Assembly (NCBI GenBank): GCA_937927445.1
Contig: CALAOB010000155.1
Coordinates: 1-11,737, forward strand
Direction of reading: 5' to 3'
Origin: an uncultured Oribacterium sp.
GTDB taxonomy: Bacteria > Bacillota > Clostridia > Lachnospirales > Lachnospiraceae
DNA length: 11,737 nt
Part shown: positions 1 through 6,357 of the stretch, one piece after another
Numbering within the stretch: position 1 is the stretch's first letter
Layout of the letters: each line of letters opens with the position of its first letter
Translations under genes and position numbers: made by a program
Notes under the pieces: generated by a model
Told to the model about the DNA's origin: nothing
Database searches by the model: none
What the model saw: the letters and a program-made list of their open reading frames with translations, nothing else

Positions 1-335
1 GCTATGGGGCCGGAAGTTCTGGTACTGCCGGCAGCTTCGGTGCGAACAGCTATGGGCTGCAGGGCATGGGCTCGGCCGGCTATCTTGCGAAGAGCGGGGC
101 GGGTGCGGCCCGGAAGAAGGGCGCAGGCATCCCGAAGAGTCTGATCCAGACCGGCATCCAGAAGCTGGAGACCCTCGACTACGCGGTAGGCGATCGCGTA
201 AAGCACATCAAGTTCGGTGAGGGCACCGTCGAGGCCATCGAGGACGGAAAGAAGGACTATACCGTGACGGTCACCTTCGACACCGCCGGACAGAAGAAGA
301 TGCTCGCGAGCTTCGCGAAACTTCAGAAGCTGTAG
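1..335 (+). CDS. pcrA: ATP-dependent DNA helicase PcrA/UvrD, C-terminal end (5' truncated)
   Basis: The reading frame is open from base 3 to the TAG stop, so the gene starts upstream of the window and 110 residues are visible. The first part is a Gly/Ser/Ala-rich, low-complexity linker. It is followed by a compact domain with GDRVKHIKFGEGTVEAI and TVTFDTAGQKKML, which matches the Tudor-like C-terminal domain of Firmicutes PcrA; in that family it contacts RNA polymerase. The helicase motor lies outside the window. PcrA unwinds DNA in repair, plasmid replication and removal of stalled transcription complexes. The family call is firm from the C-terminal signature and from the neighbouring rlmD. 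No terminator is visible before the next promoter, which overlaps the stop codon. Confidence 0.88.
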   Translation, partial: YGAGSSGTAGSFGANSYGLQGMGSAGYLAKSGAGAARKKGAGIPKSLIQTGIQKLETLDYAVGDRVKHIKFGEGTVEAIEDGKKDYTVTVTFDTAGQKKMLASFAKLQKL

Positions 336-361
336 TCAAACGGGACCGGCGATGGTATAAT
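333..361 (+). promoter_or_regulatory. Sigma-A-type promoter with extended -10
   Basis: A perfect TATAAT (356-361) is preceded by TG at 353-354, giving an extended -10. A weaker -35, TAGTCA (333-338), lies 17 bp upstream and overlaps the pcrA stop codon. It would start transcription near 368, giving a short leader for the gene at 396. Confidence 0.65.
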
Positions 362-395
362 TTTCTTAATAGAAAAACTGCACAGGAGGTGCCAT

Positions 396-707
396 ATGGA
401 GAAGCTGGATATGAATGCATTGAGAACAAATGCAAGAGAGTTCGCAGACAGTGTCCGGACATATAAGGATGATGCCAGAGACCACGCAGAGCTTCTGCTT
501 CAGAAGCTGAAGCTGCAGGAGTACATCCAGGAGAAGAAGGAGGATGAGCGTCTGAAGAAGACGATCCTCACCGTGCTCGCCATCATCGGATGTGTTGCGA
601 CCGTCGCAGGAATCGCGTATGCGGTTTATCGCTTCATGATGCCGGATTACCTCGAGGATTATGATGACTTCGAGGATGATGCGGACGATTTCGAGGACGA
701 GGACTGA
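396..707 (+). CDS. Small single-pass membrane protein with acidic C-terminal tail, unknown function
   Basis: The 103-aa product has three visible parts. Residues 1-54 are a charged, helix-prone cytoplasmic-looking region rich in Lys, Glu and Leu. Residues 55-78 are one hydrophobic membrane segment (ILTVLAIIGCVATVAGIAYA). Residues 83-103 are almost entirely Asp/Glu with a few Phe and Tyr. The start is fixed by AGGAGGTG at 384-391, six bases before the ATG, and by its own promoter. A strong terminator follows, so it appears to be monocistronic. I do not recognise a named family. The position between pcrA and rlmD suggests a conserved lineage gene rather than recent cargo, but that is inference. 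The acidic tail could bind a basic partner or cations; nothing in the sequence decides this. Confidence 0.8.
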   Translation: MEKLDMNALRTNAREFADSVRTYKDDARDHAELLLQKLKLQEYIQEKKEDERLKKTILTVLAIIGCVATVAGIAYAVYRFMMPDYLEDYDDFEDDADDFEDED

Positions 708-809
708 TCTTGCGGCAGGACGTCGCCGGACGACGGGATGTGCCTGTAAACGAAGCACGAAACCGGGGCGATGCACCCGGGGAAATCAGTAGTTCATGCA
801 ACAGGGATG

Positions 810-838
810 GGGTCGGCGCTGGCCGACCCTGTTTTTCT
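810..838 (+). terminator. Rho-independent terminator
   Basis: GGGTCGGC (810-817) and GCCGACCC (822-829) form a perfect 8-bp stem with a GCTG loop, followed by TGTTTTTCT. The stem can extend through CAGGG/CCCTG with a bulge. It ends the small membrane protein transcript. Confidence 0.82.
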
Positions 839-882
839 GTCGTGAGATATGGTAGAGTGTTATCACAAAAAAAGTAAGGAAC

Positions 883-909
883 GCTGATGTAGACATTGAC
901 CACATCAGC
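883..909 (+). promoter_or_regulatory. Hairpin or operator in the rlmD leader
   Basis: GCTGATGT (883-890) and ACATCAGC (902-909) are a perfect 8-bp inverted repeat with an 11-nt spacer. It lies just before the rlmD Shine-Dalgarno sequence (GGAGAAGG, 913-920). No T-run follows, so it is not a terminator. It may be a repressor site or a leader stem affecting translation or mRNA stability. A weak extended -10 (TG-N-TAGAGT, 850-858) could be the rlmD promoter; its -35 is poor. Confidence 0.4.
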
Positions 910-929
910 AGTGGAGAAGGATATAGAGT

Positions 930-2417
930 ATGAGAGTATGTGACAATGCGGAGATCTGTGGCGGCTGCTTCTATCAGGGCACGAGCTACGAGGAAGAGCT
1001 GAAGACGAAGGAGCAGGCGCTTCATGAACTGTTTGAGCCGGTGGTACGCTCGGATGCGTATATCTTCGAGCCGATCGTGCCGTCACCGGTCGCTGAGGGC
1101 TACCGGAATAAGATGGAGTTTTCCTTCGGCGACTGCCGGATGGGCGGTGAGCTGACGCTGGGCCTTCACCAGAAACGGAGCTTCTTTAACATCATCGACG
1201 CGGACTGCTGTCAGCTGACGCACCCGGATGTGGGCGTGATCGTGCAGGCGACGCGGGAATACTTCGCGGAGCTCGATATCACCTACCTTCATAAGAAGAC
1301 GCGGGAGGGCTATCTCCGTCATCTGCTCTACCGTCGCGCGGTGAAGACCGGGGAGATTCTCGTGGATCTCGTGACCTCCACGAACTGGGCGAGTGCGAAG
1401 CGCGTGCCGGCGTCCGAGGAGCTGATCGCGGAGCGGCAGAAGGGTCTCGACGAGTGGTTCGAGCGGCGTTACAGCCCGAAGGCACAGCAGAAGCATACCC
1501 GTCCGACCGCGGACCGCTTCGTGCGTGTGCAGCCGGAGGTCTCCGAGGAGGAGGTGCTCGCCGGCTGGCGTGATCGTCTGCTGCAGCTGAAGGCCGAAGG
1601 AAAGATCGAGGGCAGGCTTGCCGGTATCCTGCATACAAAGAACGACACGCTGGCGGATGTCGTCGAGGACCAGGGCACCGACGTGCTCTACGGTGAGCGC
1701 TTCTTCTACGAGGAGATCCTGGGACTGCGCTTCCGCATCACCCCGTTCAGCTTCTTCCAGACGAACTCCCTCGGTGCGGAGAAGCTCTACACGAAGGTTC
1801 GCGAGTATGCCGGCTTTACGGAGCTGCAGGCGGCGCAGCAGGCCGCAGCCAATGCAGACACCGCGGGGACAGACACTGCGCGGGAAGCTGCGGACGCTGG
1901 TCAGCCGGGCCCGGCCGATCCGGCGGGGGCTTCAGTAAAGAAGCCGGTGATCTATGACCTGTATTCCGGTACCGGCACGATCACGCAGCTTATGAGCTCC
2001 GTGGCGAGCATGGCGGTCGGCGTCGAGATCGTCCCGGAGGCCGTGGCCGCTGCGCACGAGAACGCGAAACTGAACGGCATCGATAACTGCGATTTCATCG
2101 CCGGCGATGTGCTGAAGGTCATCGAGGAGGGCGGTCGCCTCATCCGTGAGGACGGCAGCTACGAGGACGCCCCGCGCCCGGATATGATCATCCTCGACCC
2201 GCCGCGTGACGGCATTCACGCGAAGGCCCTCGCGAAGATCATCGACTACGGCGTTGACCGCCTGATCTACGTGGCCTGCAAGCCGAAGAGTCTCGCCCGC
2301 GACCTCGTGCCGCTCCAGGACGCCGGCTACGAAGTCGAGAAGCTCTGCCCGGTCGACATGTTCCCGCGCACAAATAACTGCGAGTGTATCTGTCTCCTGA
2401 AGCGCAGAAAAGCGTGA
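930..2417 (+). CDS. rlmD: 23S rRNA (uracil-C5)-methyltransferase, RlmD/TrmA family
   Basis: This 495-aa SAM-dependent enzyme is predicted to methylate C5 of a uridine in 23S rRNA (U1939 type). Cys4, Cys10 and Cys13 form the C-x5-C-x2-C part of the family's [4Fe-4S] site, with Cys93/94 as candidate fourth ligand. FFQTN precedes the methyltransferase fold. DLYSGTGT (343-350) is the SAM loop, DPPRDG starts at 423, the catalytic cysteine is Cys450 in YVACKP, and the conserved base is Glu485. The protein begins almost at the cluster, so the N-terminal TRAM domain of E. coli RlmD is missing. Two insertions lengthen it: a charged stretch around 170-220 and an Ala/Gly/Asp-rich linker around 300-338. 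The start is supported by GGAGAAGG nine bases upstream. Paralogue specificity (U1939 or U747, RlmCD-like) cannot be decided from sequence alone. Confidence 0.88.
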   Translation: MRVCDNAEICGGCFYQGTSYEEELKTKEQALHELFEPVVRSDAYIFEPIVPSPVAEGYRNKMEFSFGDCRMGGELTLGLHQKRSFFNIIDADCCQLTHPDVGVIVQATREYFAELDITYLHKKTREGYLRHLLYRRAVKTGEILVDLVTSTNWASAKRVPASEELIAERQKGLDEWFERRYSPKAQQKHTRPTADRFVRVQPEVSEEEVLAGWRDRLLQLKAEGKIEGRLAGILHTKNDTLADVVEDQGTDVLYGERFFYEEILGLRFRITPFSFFQTNSLGAEKLYTKVREYAGFTELQAAQQAAANADTAGTDTAREAADAGQPGPADPAGASVKKPVIYDLYSGTGTITQLMSSVASMAVGVEIVPEAVAAAHENAKLNGIDNCDFIAGDVLKVIEEGGRLIREDGSYEDAPRPDMIILDPPRDGIHAKALAKIIDYGVDRLIYVACKPKSLARDLVPLQDAGYEVEKLCPVDMFPRTNNCECICLLKRRKA

Positions 2418-2445
2418 TTCCATCATGGGGCCAGCTCCTTTACGG

Positions 2446-2490
2446 CATCTTAAGAATTTCGTAAGGGGGTCTGACCCCATTAAATTTTTA
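2446..2490 (+). repeat. REP-like palindromic repeat, copy 1
   Basis: CATCTTAAGAA is followed by the near-perfect palindrome GGGGTC-T-GACCCC (2466-2478) and then ATTAAATTTTTA. A second copy with the same order of parts lies at 7433-7487. Palindromes of this GGGGTC-N-GACCCC type are known to me from REP-like elements near Y1 (RAYT) transposases; that link is from memory and no transposase is present here. Confidence 0.6.
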
Positions 2491-2517
2491 TAAACTCGGG
2501 GCGTGGTGAACTCCCAC

Positions 2518-2545
2518 TTGTGTTTTTTCGTATATATCGTATAAT
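2518..2545 (+). promoter_or_regulatory. Sigma-A-type promoter for the PfkB-family kinase
   Basis: TTGTGT (2518-2523) and a perfect TATAAT (2540-2545) are separated by 16 bp, 42 bp upstream of the kinase start. It lies just after the palindromic repeat. Confidence 0.6.
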
Positions 2546-2587
2546 TTTCGAGTCAATATTCAGTAAAGAAGCATGGGAGAGGTAAGC

Positions 2588-3523
2588 ATGAGTAAGGGAA
2601 TCGTCGTGATCGGGGCTACGTTCGTGGATATCAAGGGGTATCCGGAGGGAAAGTACGTGCCGGCCGGGCGAAATGCAGGCACGGTCTGCGAGGTGCATGG
2701 TGGTGTGAGCCGGAATGTGGCGGAGGATATCGCGAATGTGGAGCTGCGGCCGACCTTCATCAGTGTGGTGGATCACTCCGGTATCAGTACGGATGTCATC
2801 AACAAGCTGAATCGTCATAAGGTGGATACCAGCTACATCCGTCGTACGGAGGATGGGCTCGGTACCTGGCTCGCGGTGTTCTCGCATAACGGTGATGTGG
2901 TGGCCTCGATCTCGAAGCGTCCGGATCTCTCGGAGATTTCGACGATTCTGAAGGAGCAGGGCGATGAGATCATCGCGGATGCGGATGCCGTGACGGTCGA
3001 TATCGATATGGAGTCCTATATCCTGAAGCAGATCCTGGACCTCGCGGAGAAGTACCATAAGCAGGTCTATGCGGTGGTGTCGAATATGTCCATCGCGATG
3101 GAGCGCCGTGACCTCATGAAGCGGACCGCCTGTCTCGTGTGCAATGCGCAGGAGGCTGGGCTGCTGTTCTCGGATGACTATGAGAAGCTGTCCCCGGAGG
3201 CGCTGGCGCCGATCATCGGACACAAGGTGAAGTCTGCGCAGTATCCGCGCATGGTCGTGACCATGGGCGAGCAGGGGGCTGTCTACGCGGAAATCGATGG
3301 AAGCTATGGCATCTGTCCGCCGATCAATGTTGCCGTCATCGACACCACGGGTGCCGGGGATGCGTTCTTCTCCGGTGTGACCATCGGTCTCCCCTACGGT
3401 AAGACGCTCGGCGAGGCCTGCCATATCGGTGCACGTCTCGCAAGTTCGGTGATTTCCACAACGGATAATGTCTGCCCGCGCTTTATGCCGGAAGAGTTTG
3501 ATCTGAAGGTGAATAGATCTTAA
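2588..3523 (+). CDS. PfkB-family (ribokinase superfamily) carbohydrate or nucleoside kinase
   Basis: This 311-aa kinase is predicted to phosphorylate a sugar or nucleoside hydroxyl with ATP. The N-terminus (IVVIGATFVDIKG) is the usual first strand and substrate Asp of the fold. HGGVSRNVAEDIA is the glycine-rich PfkB signature 1. DTTGAGDAFFSG (252-263) is signature 2, with Asp258 as catalytic base and GAGD as anion hole. The GGVxRNxAE form and the spacing of early motifs resemble pseudouridine kinase (PsuK) more than fructokinase, but no pseudouridine glycosidase gene lies next to it, so the substrate is open. I chose the ATG at 2588 because GGGAGAGG lies five bases upstream; the ATG at 2573 (five residues longer) has a poor ribosome site. 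It converges on the ferredoxin gene and may share its terminator hairpin. Confidence 0.85.
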   Translation: MSKGIVVIGATFVDIKGYPEGKYVPAGRNAGTVCEVHGGVSRNVAEDIANVELRPTFISVVDHSGISTDVINKLNRHKVDTSYIRRTEDGLGTWLAVFSHNGDVVASISKRPDLSEISTILKEQGDEIIADADAVTVDIDMESYILKQILDLAEKYHKQVYAVVSNMSIAMERRDLMKRTACLVCNAQEAGLLFSDDYEKLSPEALAPIIGHKVKSAQYPRMVVTMGEQGAVYAEIDGSYGICPPINVAVIDTTGAGDAFFSGVTIGLPYGKTLGEACHIGARLASSVISTTDNVCPRFMPEEFDLKVNRS

Positions 3524-3541
3524 GTTCGGTGGAGGGGAACC

Positions 3542-3577
3542 AGGAGGGCCGGCAGCGGAGGCACAGTACTCCGAGAG
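3542..3577 (+). repeat. Copy of the 3'-gene repeat also found at 5153-5188
   Basis: About 31 of 37 bases match the left end of the inverted-repeat element downstream of the YitT gene, including an identical GCACAGTACTCCGAG (3561-3575 and 5172-5186) and a shared GCCGGCA. Both copies begin within about 20 bases of a stop codon. No inverted partner of this arm is visible here. Confidence 0.5.
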
Positions 3578-3610
3578 CGGTGAAATCCAATCCGGGGACC
3601 CTGTCAGAAC

Positions 3611-3646
3611 TAAAAAAAAGAGCGGTGGTTCATCGAACCATCGCTC
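3611..3646 (-). terminator. Rho-independent terminator for the ferredoxin gene
   Basis: The stem (3620-3631 with 3635-3646, one G-T pair, 3-base loop) is followed on the minus strand by eight T. It ends the ferredoxin transcript. Read on the + strand it has only a weak CTCTT tail, so it may partly serve the kinase as well. Confidence 0.87.
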
Positions 3647-3667
3647 TCTTCACGTATTCGCTTTGAA

Positions 3668-3838
3668 TTATTCAGCAGCGATAGCGCCTGTTGGGCAAGC
3701 GTCCTCGCAAGCACCACAATCGATGCAGGTATCAGCGTCTACAACATACTTGCTGTCGCCAGCAGAAATAGCCTCAACCGGGCAGGTAGATGCACAAGCA
3801 CCGCAGCTAACGCACTCATCAGAAATAACATGTGCCAT
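3668..3838 (-). CDS. Small 2[4Fe-4S] ferredoxin
   Basis: The 56-aa product has the classic clostridial ferredoxin layout. Cys9, Cys12, Cys15 and Cys19-Pro make the first C-x2-C-x2-C-x3-C-P motif. Cys38, Cys41, Cys44 and Cys48-Pro make the second, giving two low-potential [4Fe-4S] clusters. It is a soluble cytoplasmic one-electron carrier for enzymes such as pyruvate:ferredoxin oxidoreductase, hydrogenase or Rnf. The start is fixed by AGGAGG (3848-3853 on the minus strand) nine bases before the ATG. Its codons (GCT, GTT, TGC) are less GC-rich than those of its neighbours, as expected for a very highly expressed gene. It has its own promoter and terminator, so it is monocistronic. Confidence 0.95.
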   Translation of the reverse strand: MAHVISDECVSCGACASTCPVEAISAGDSKYVVDADTCIDCGACEDACPTGAIAAE

Positions 3839-3906
3839 GATAAAATTCCTCCTAGAATAAAAATTTAATTGAATGGTTTTCGTACTTCCGTACGACCTAT
3901 GCCTGT

Positions 3907-3935
3907 ATATTAATATAGATTCTCGAAAACTACAA
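3907..3935 (-). promoter_or_regulatory. Promoter and leader hairpin of the ferredoxin gene
   Basis: On the minus strand TTGTAG (3930-3935) and TAATAT (3907-3912) are spaced 17 bp apart, about 70 bp upstream of the ferredoxin ATG. The leader then contains a perfect 6-bp hairpin with a 4-base loop at 3880-3895, which may stabilise the mRNA. Confidence 0.6.
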
Positions 3936-3976
3936 CCGGAAAAGTTTCAAAAAATGTATTTTTTTGAAAAATTCTT

Positions 3977-3990
3977 TTAGTCTAGACTAA
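3977..3990. promoter_or_regulatory. 14-bp perfect palindrome, possible operator
   Basis: TTAGTCTAGACTAA is a perfect palindrome in the AT-rich gap upstream of the ferredoxin promoter. The TTAG...CTAA ends recall DtxR/MntR/IdeR-type metal-regulator boxes, but the centre differs and no regulator gene is nearby. It is therefore only a candidate protein-binding site. Confidence 0.35.
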
Positions 3991-4171
3991 CCATATCATA
4001 CCTAGTGAATAGGGGATATTTAATGAGCGAATCACTATATGTTGTGGCTTGATGATGGGGATATCGCTACGACGATCATCCGAAAGCATCTGGAAAACTT
4101 AAATTAAATGCATAAATATACATACGCAGCGCGCACTTATGCAAGTATAGCGCGGCAGGAAGGCCACATTT
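3991..4171. other. AT-rich intergenic stretch with no clear gene
   Basis: Together with the ferredoxin leader this makes a gap of over 300 bases. It holds the ferredoxin promoter, the 14-bp palindrome and a GCATAA/TTATGC inverted repeat (4109-4114 with 4136-4141 region). It also holds two adjacent very short open frames from ATGs at 4039 and 4108 that lack good ribosome sites. I see no convincing promoter for the downstream YitT gene here; TATACA near 4117 has no matching -35. Confidence 0.4.
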
Positions 4172-4243
4172 ATGCAAAAAAGCTTCCTGAAAAAGGCTAA
4201 AAAAGCGGCGGATATGTTGAAAAGGTATGCCGGAAAATTGTAG
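4172..4243 (+). CDS. Putative 23-aa cationic amphipathic peptide
   Basis: A 23-codon ORF starts with ATG at 4172, eight bases after a strong AGGAAGG (4157-4163). The peptide begins MQKSFLKKAKKAADML and has seven Lys, one Arg and one Asp (net about +7). On a helical wheel Phe5, Leu6, Ala9, Ala12, Ala13, Met15, Leu16, Tyr19, Ala20 and Leu23 fall on one face, and nearly all Lys/Arg fall on the other. Its stop lies 34 bases before the YitT start, so the two could be co-translated. Possible roles are a membrane-active peptide, a small toxin, a regulator of the membrane protein, or a leader peptide. It could also be chance. No export signal or double-Gly leader is present. Confidence 0.4.
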   Translation: MQKSFLKKAKKAADMLKRYAGKL

Positions 4244-4277
4244 AATCAAAGCATCATTGAAAGGAAGGTTTTTACGT

Positions 4278-5138
4278 ATGAAACAGAAGCTCTCTTATCG
4301 CCTGATCCTGAAGGATCTCCTGCTGATGACCGTCGCCTGCACGATCATCGCGGCCGCGGTCTTTTTCTTTCTGGTGCCGAGCCATGCGGCGGTGTCGAGC
4401 ATCTCGGGTCTCGCCATCGTGCTGCAGCATTTCGTGCCGCTCAGCATCTCACAGCTCACGATGATCATGAACGGCATCCTGCTGATCGTCGGTTATGCGG
4501 TGTTCGGAAAGGAGTTCGGCTTCAAAACGGCCTATACCTCGATCATCCTGCCGCTGATTCTCGGTCTGTTCGAGCTGCTGTTCCCGCACTATACCTCGCT
4601 CACCGGGGATCCGACCCTCGATGTCGTGGCGTACTGCATCGTCGTGTCGGTCGGCTGCAGTATCCTGTTTAACGACAATGCTTCCTCCGGGGGGCTCGAT
4701 GTCGTCGCGAAGCTACTGAATAAGTATTTTCATATCGAGCTCGGGAAGGCGATGACCGCTGCGGGCGTCATCATTGCCCTTTCCAGCGCGCTCGCGTACG
4801 ACTCGAAGACGGTGGTGCTCAGTCTGCTCGGTACCTACTTCAACGGAATCATCCTCGACTACTTCATCTTCGGTCAGACGATCAAGAAGCGCGTCTGCAT
4901 CGTGTCGCAGGAGCACTGCGAGGAGATCCGGCAGTTTATCATCCGCGAGATCGGCGGTGCGACGCTCTATGAGGCGGTCGGCGCGTATAATCTGGAGAAG
5001 CACACGGAGATCATCGCGATCGTGACGAAGCATGAGTTCCGCCGGCTGATGGATTTCGTGATGAAAGTCGATCCGAAGGCGTTCGTGACGGTGTATAACG
5101 TGAATGAGATTCATTATCAGCCGAAGCCGAAGTTCTGA
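4278..5138 (+). CDS. YitT-family membrane protein with C-terminal DUF2179
   Basis: The 286-aa product has an N-terminal membrane half with about five hydrophobic segments (near 12-33, 42-58, 60-75, 83-103 and 115-132). It has the family's SSGGLDVVAKLL motif and a further hydrophobic stretch near 150-195. Residues from about 205 to 280 are a soluble alpha/beta domain (KRVCIVSQEHCEEI to FVTVYNVNEI) that matches DUF2179. Length and layout are normal for YitT/YqfU-type proteins of Firmicutes, whose transported substrate is not established. The start at 4278 has AAGGAAGG nine bases upstream. The in-frame ATG at 4227 adds 17 residues but has a poor site and overlaps the 23-aa ORF. A large inverted-repeat element follows the stop. 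Confidence 0.88.
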   Translation: MKQKLSYRLILKDLLLMTVACTIIAAAVFFFLVPSHAAVSSISGLAIVLQHFVPLSISQLTMIMNGILLIVGYAVFGKEFGFKTAYTSIILPLILGLFELLFPHYTSLTGDPTLDVVAYCIVVSVGCSILFNDNASSGGLDVVAKLLNKYFHIELGKAMTAAGVIIALSSALAYDSKTVVLSLLGTYFNGIILDYFIFGQTIKKRVCIVSQEHCEEIRQFIIREIGGATLYEAVGAYNLEKHTEIIAIVTKHEFRRLMDFVMKVDPKAFVTVYNVNEIHYQPKPKF

Positions 5139-5151
5139 GCGGAATATGGAA

Positions 5152-5368
5152 CCGGAGAGCCGGCAACAGAAGCACAGTACTCCGAGTTCTGAAGACTCTA
5201 AAATTGTCCCCCTAAGAACCAGTAGGCTCTCTGCAAACGACTGAGTTTTCTTTATGAAAACTCAGTGTTGCAGAGAGTGCTAAGGAAAAATTACTCCAAC
5301 TGGTTCTAAGGGGGACAATTTTGATTCTTCACGAACTCTACGTATGGCTTCTGTTGCCGGCTCTCCGG
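5152..5368. repeat. 217-bp nested inverted-repeat element (MITE-like or giant hairpin)
   Basis: The two halves pair along almost their whole length. The outer arms 5152-5173 and 5347-5368 are perfect over 22 bp. The middle arms 5200-5223 and 5299-5322 match at 23 of 24 positions. The inner arms 5227-5236 and 5268-5277 are perfect over 10 bp. The core stem 5240-5250 with 5256-5266 is perfect over 11 bp around a TTTAT loop. The stretches between arms also match with small gaps. No ORF lies inside. It could be a non-autonomous mobile element or a structured 3' end of the YitT transcript; no clean flanking target duplication is obvious. Confidence 0.75.
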
Positions 5369-5378
5369 GAATCCATGA

Positions 5379-5408
5379 TTCACCGCTCTACACTGAATAT
5401 GATATAAT
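5379..5408 (+). promoter_or_regulatory. Promoter for the sortase gene
   Basis: TATAAT (5403-5408) is preceded by TG at 5400-5401, an extended -10. TTCACC (5379-5384) lies 18 bp upstream. It gives a leader of about 80 nt before the sortase start, with no obvious riboswitch in it. Confidence 0.55.
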
Positions 5409-5494
5409 TGAATGGATTGATGAATAGTTGTGAATAGAAGTAGTCTTATGGTAGTGGAATTGTATATCTATTAGATCAGGAGGGACAGTGTGTG

Positions 5495-6355
5495 ATGGCT
5501 TCGAGTGAGATGCATGAGGGAGAAAAGAAGAAATCGTCCGGGGTCAGGGGGCTTCTTTTTTATATGGTGCCGGTCGTTGCGGTGGCGGCGATGCTGGTTT
5601 TCGGCGGTCTTTTCCTGCGCGACTACATGGAGTACAAGGCGGCGGGGGATGAGTATGCGGATCTCGCGGAGGATTATATCCGTGGTGGGGATGCGGCGGC
5701 GGCCAATGCAGTCGCCGGGGACGCAGAAGGCGCTGCGGGAGAGAGCGGGAGCGCGAAGGCGCTGCCGTATCCGGCCCTGCAGATCGATTATGATGCGCTG
5801 CTGAACACGAATGCGGATTTTGCCTGTGTTCTGTATATCCCGGTGCTCGATCTCAAGTATCCGGTCGTATACTCCGGTGACAACGCCGACTATCTCCATA
5901 AGACCTTTGAGGGGAAGCGGAACTTCGCCGGCTCGATTTTCTATGACTGTCTGAGTCCGCATGATTTCCGCGCGAAGAATACCTTCATTTTCGGCCACAA
6001 TATGAAAAACGGCTCGATGTTCGGTACGCTGAAAAAGCTCGAAAAGGAGCCGGGGCTCTGCGCTTCGAATCCGTATATCTATGTCTATACGAAGGGACAC
6101 GTGCGAAAGTACCGGATCTTTTCCTTCTATGAAACGACGGATGGCAGTGCCACCTATGATGATTTCGAGGGCACGGACGGCTACGATCAGTATGTGAAGC
6201 GCTGTCTCTCGAAGTCGACGCTCGCGATCGATGAGCACACCATCGATTTCGCGAAGCGCCCGGCGCTGCTCACCCTCTCGACCTGTATCGGCCGCTCCGG
6301 CGGGAATCAGCGCTTCGTCGTGCACGCCGCACTCGAGGGCGCGTATCAGCAGTGA
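5495..6355 (+). CDS. Class B sortase (cysteine transpeptidase)
   Basis: The 286-aa enzyme anchors secreted proteins to the cell wall by cleaving a sorting motif and transferring the acyl intermediate. Residues 1-18 are cytoplasmic, about 20-40 form one membrane anchor, and an Ala/Gly/Glu-rich stalk (about 60-90) leads to the extracellular sortase fold. Catalytic residues are His168 in FIFGHNMKNGSMF, Cys264 in TLSTC and Arg273 in GGNQRFVVH. The HNMKNGSMF context is typical of class B. AGGAGG (5478-5483) supports either ATG 5495 or the adjacent in-frame GTG 5492. No protein in this window carries an obvious LPxTG- or NPQTN-like C-terminal sorting signal, so its substrate lies elsewhere. A terminator follows, so it is probably monocistronic. 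Confidence 0.92.
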   Translation: MASSEMHEGEKKKSSGVRGLLFYMVPVVAVAAMLVFGGLFLRDYMEYKAAGDEYADLAEDYIRGGDAAAANAVAGDAEGAAGESGSAKALPYPALQIDYDALLNTNADFACVLYIPVLDLKYPVVYSGDNADYLHKTFEGKRNFAGSIFYDCLSPHDFRAKNTFIFGHNMKNGSMFGTLKKLEKEPGLCASNPYIYVYTKGHVRKYRIFSFYETTDGSATYDDFEGTDGYDQYVKRCLSKSTLAIDEHTIDFAKRPALLTLSTCIGRSGGNQRFVVHAALEGAYQQ

Positions 6356-6357
6356 AT

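Noticed and set aside
2480..3424. Long open frame of 314 codons on the minus strand
   Set aside because: It lies opposite the PfkB kinase, has an odd His/Arg/Asp-rich composition, no family motif and no ribosome site. It is an artefact of GC-rich codon use.
3663..3860. 65-codon + strand frame
   Set aside because: It is antisense to the ferredoxin, which has eight correctly spaced cysteines, a Shine-Dalgarno sequence, a promoter and a terminator on the minus strand.
4039..4107. 22-codon frame (starting MLWLDDGDIATT) followed in frame by a 30-codon one from 4108
   Set aside because: Neither has a good ribosome site, and I cannot match either to a family. A decayed gene remnant is possible but not supported.
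5471..6325. 284-codon minus-strand frame
   Set aside because: It is antisense to the sortase, whose catalytic residues are unmistakable; the minus-strand product is Arg/Ile-rich with no motif.
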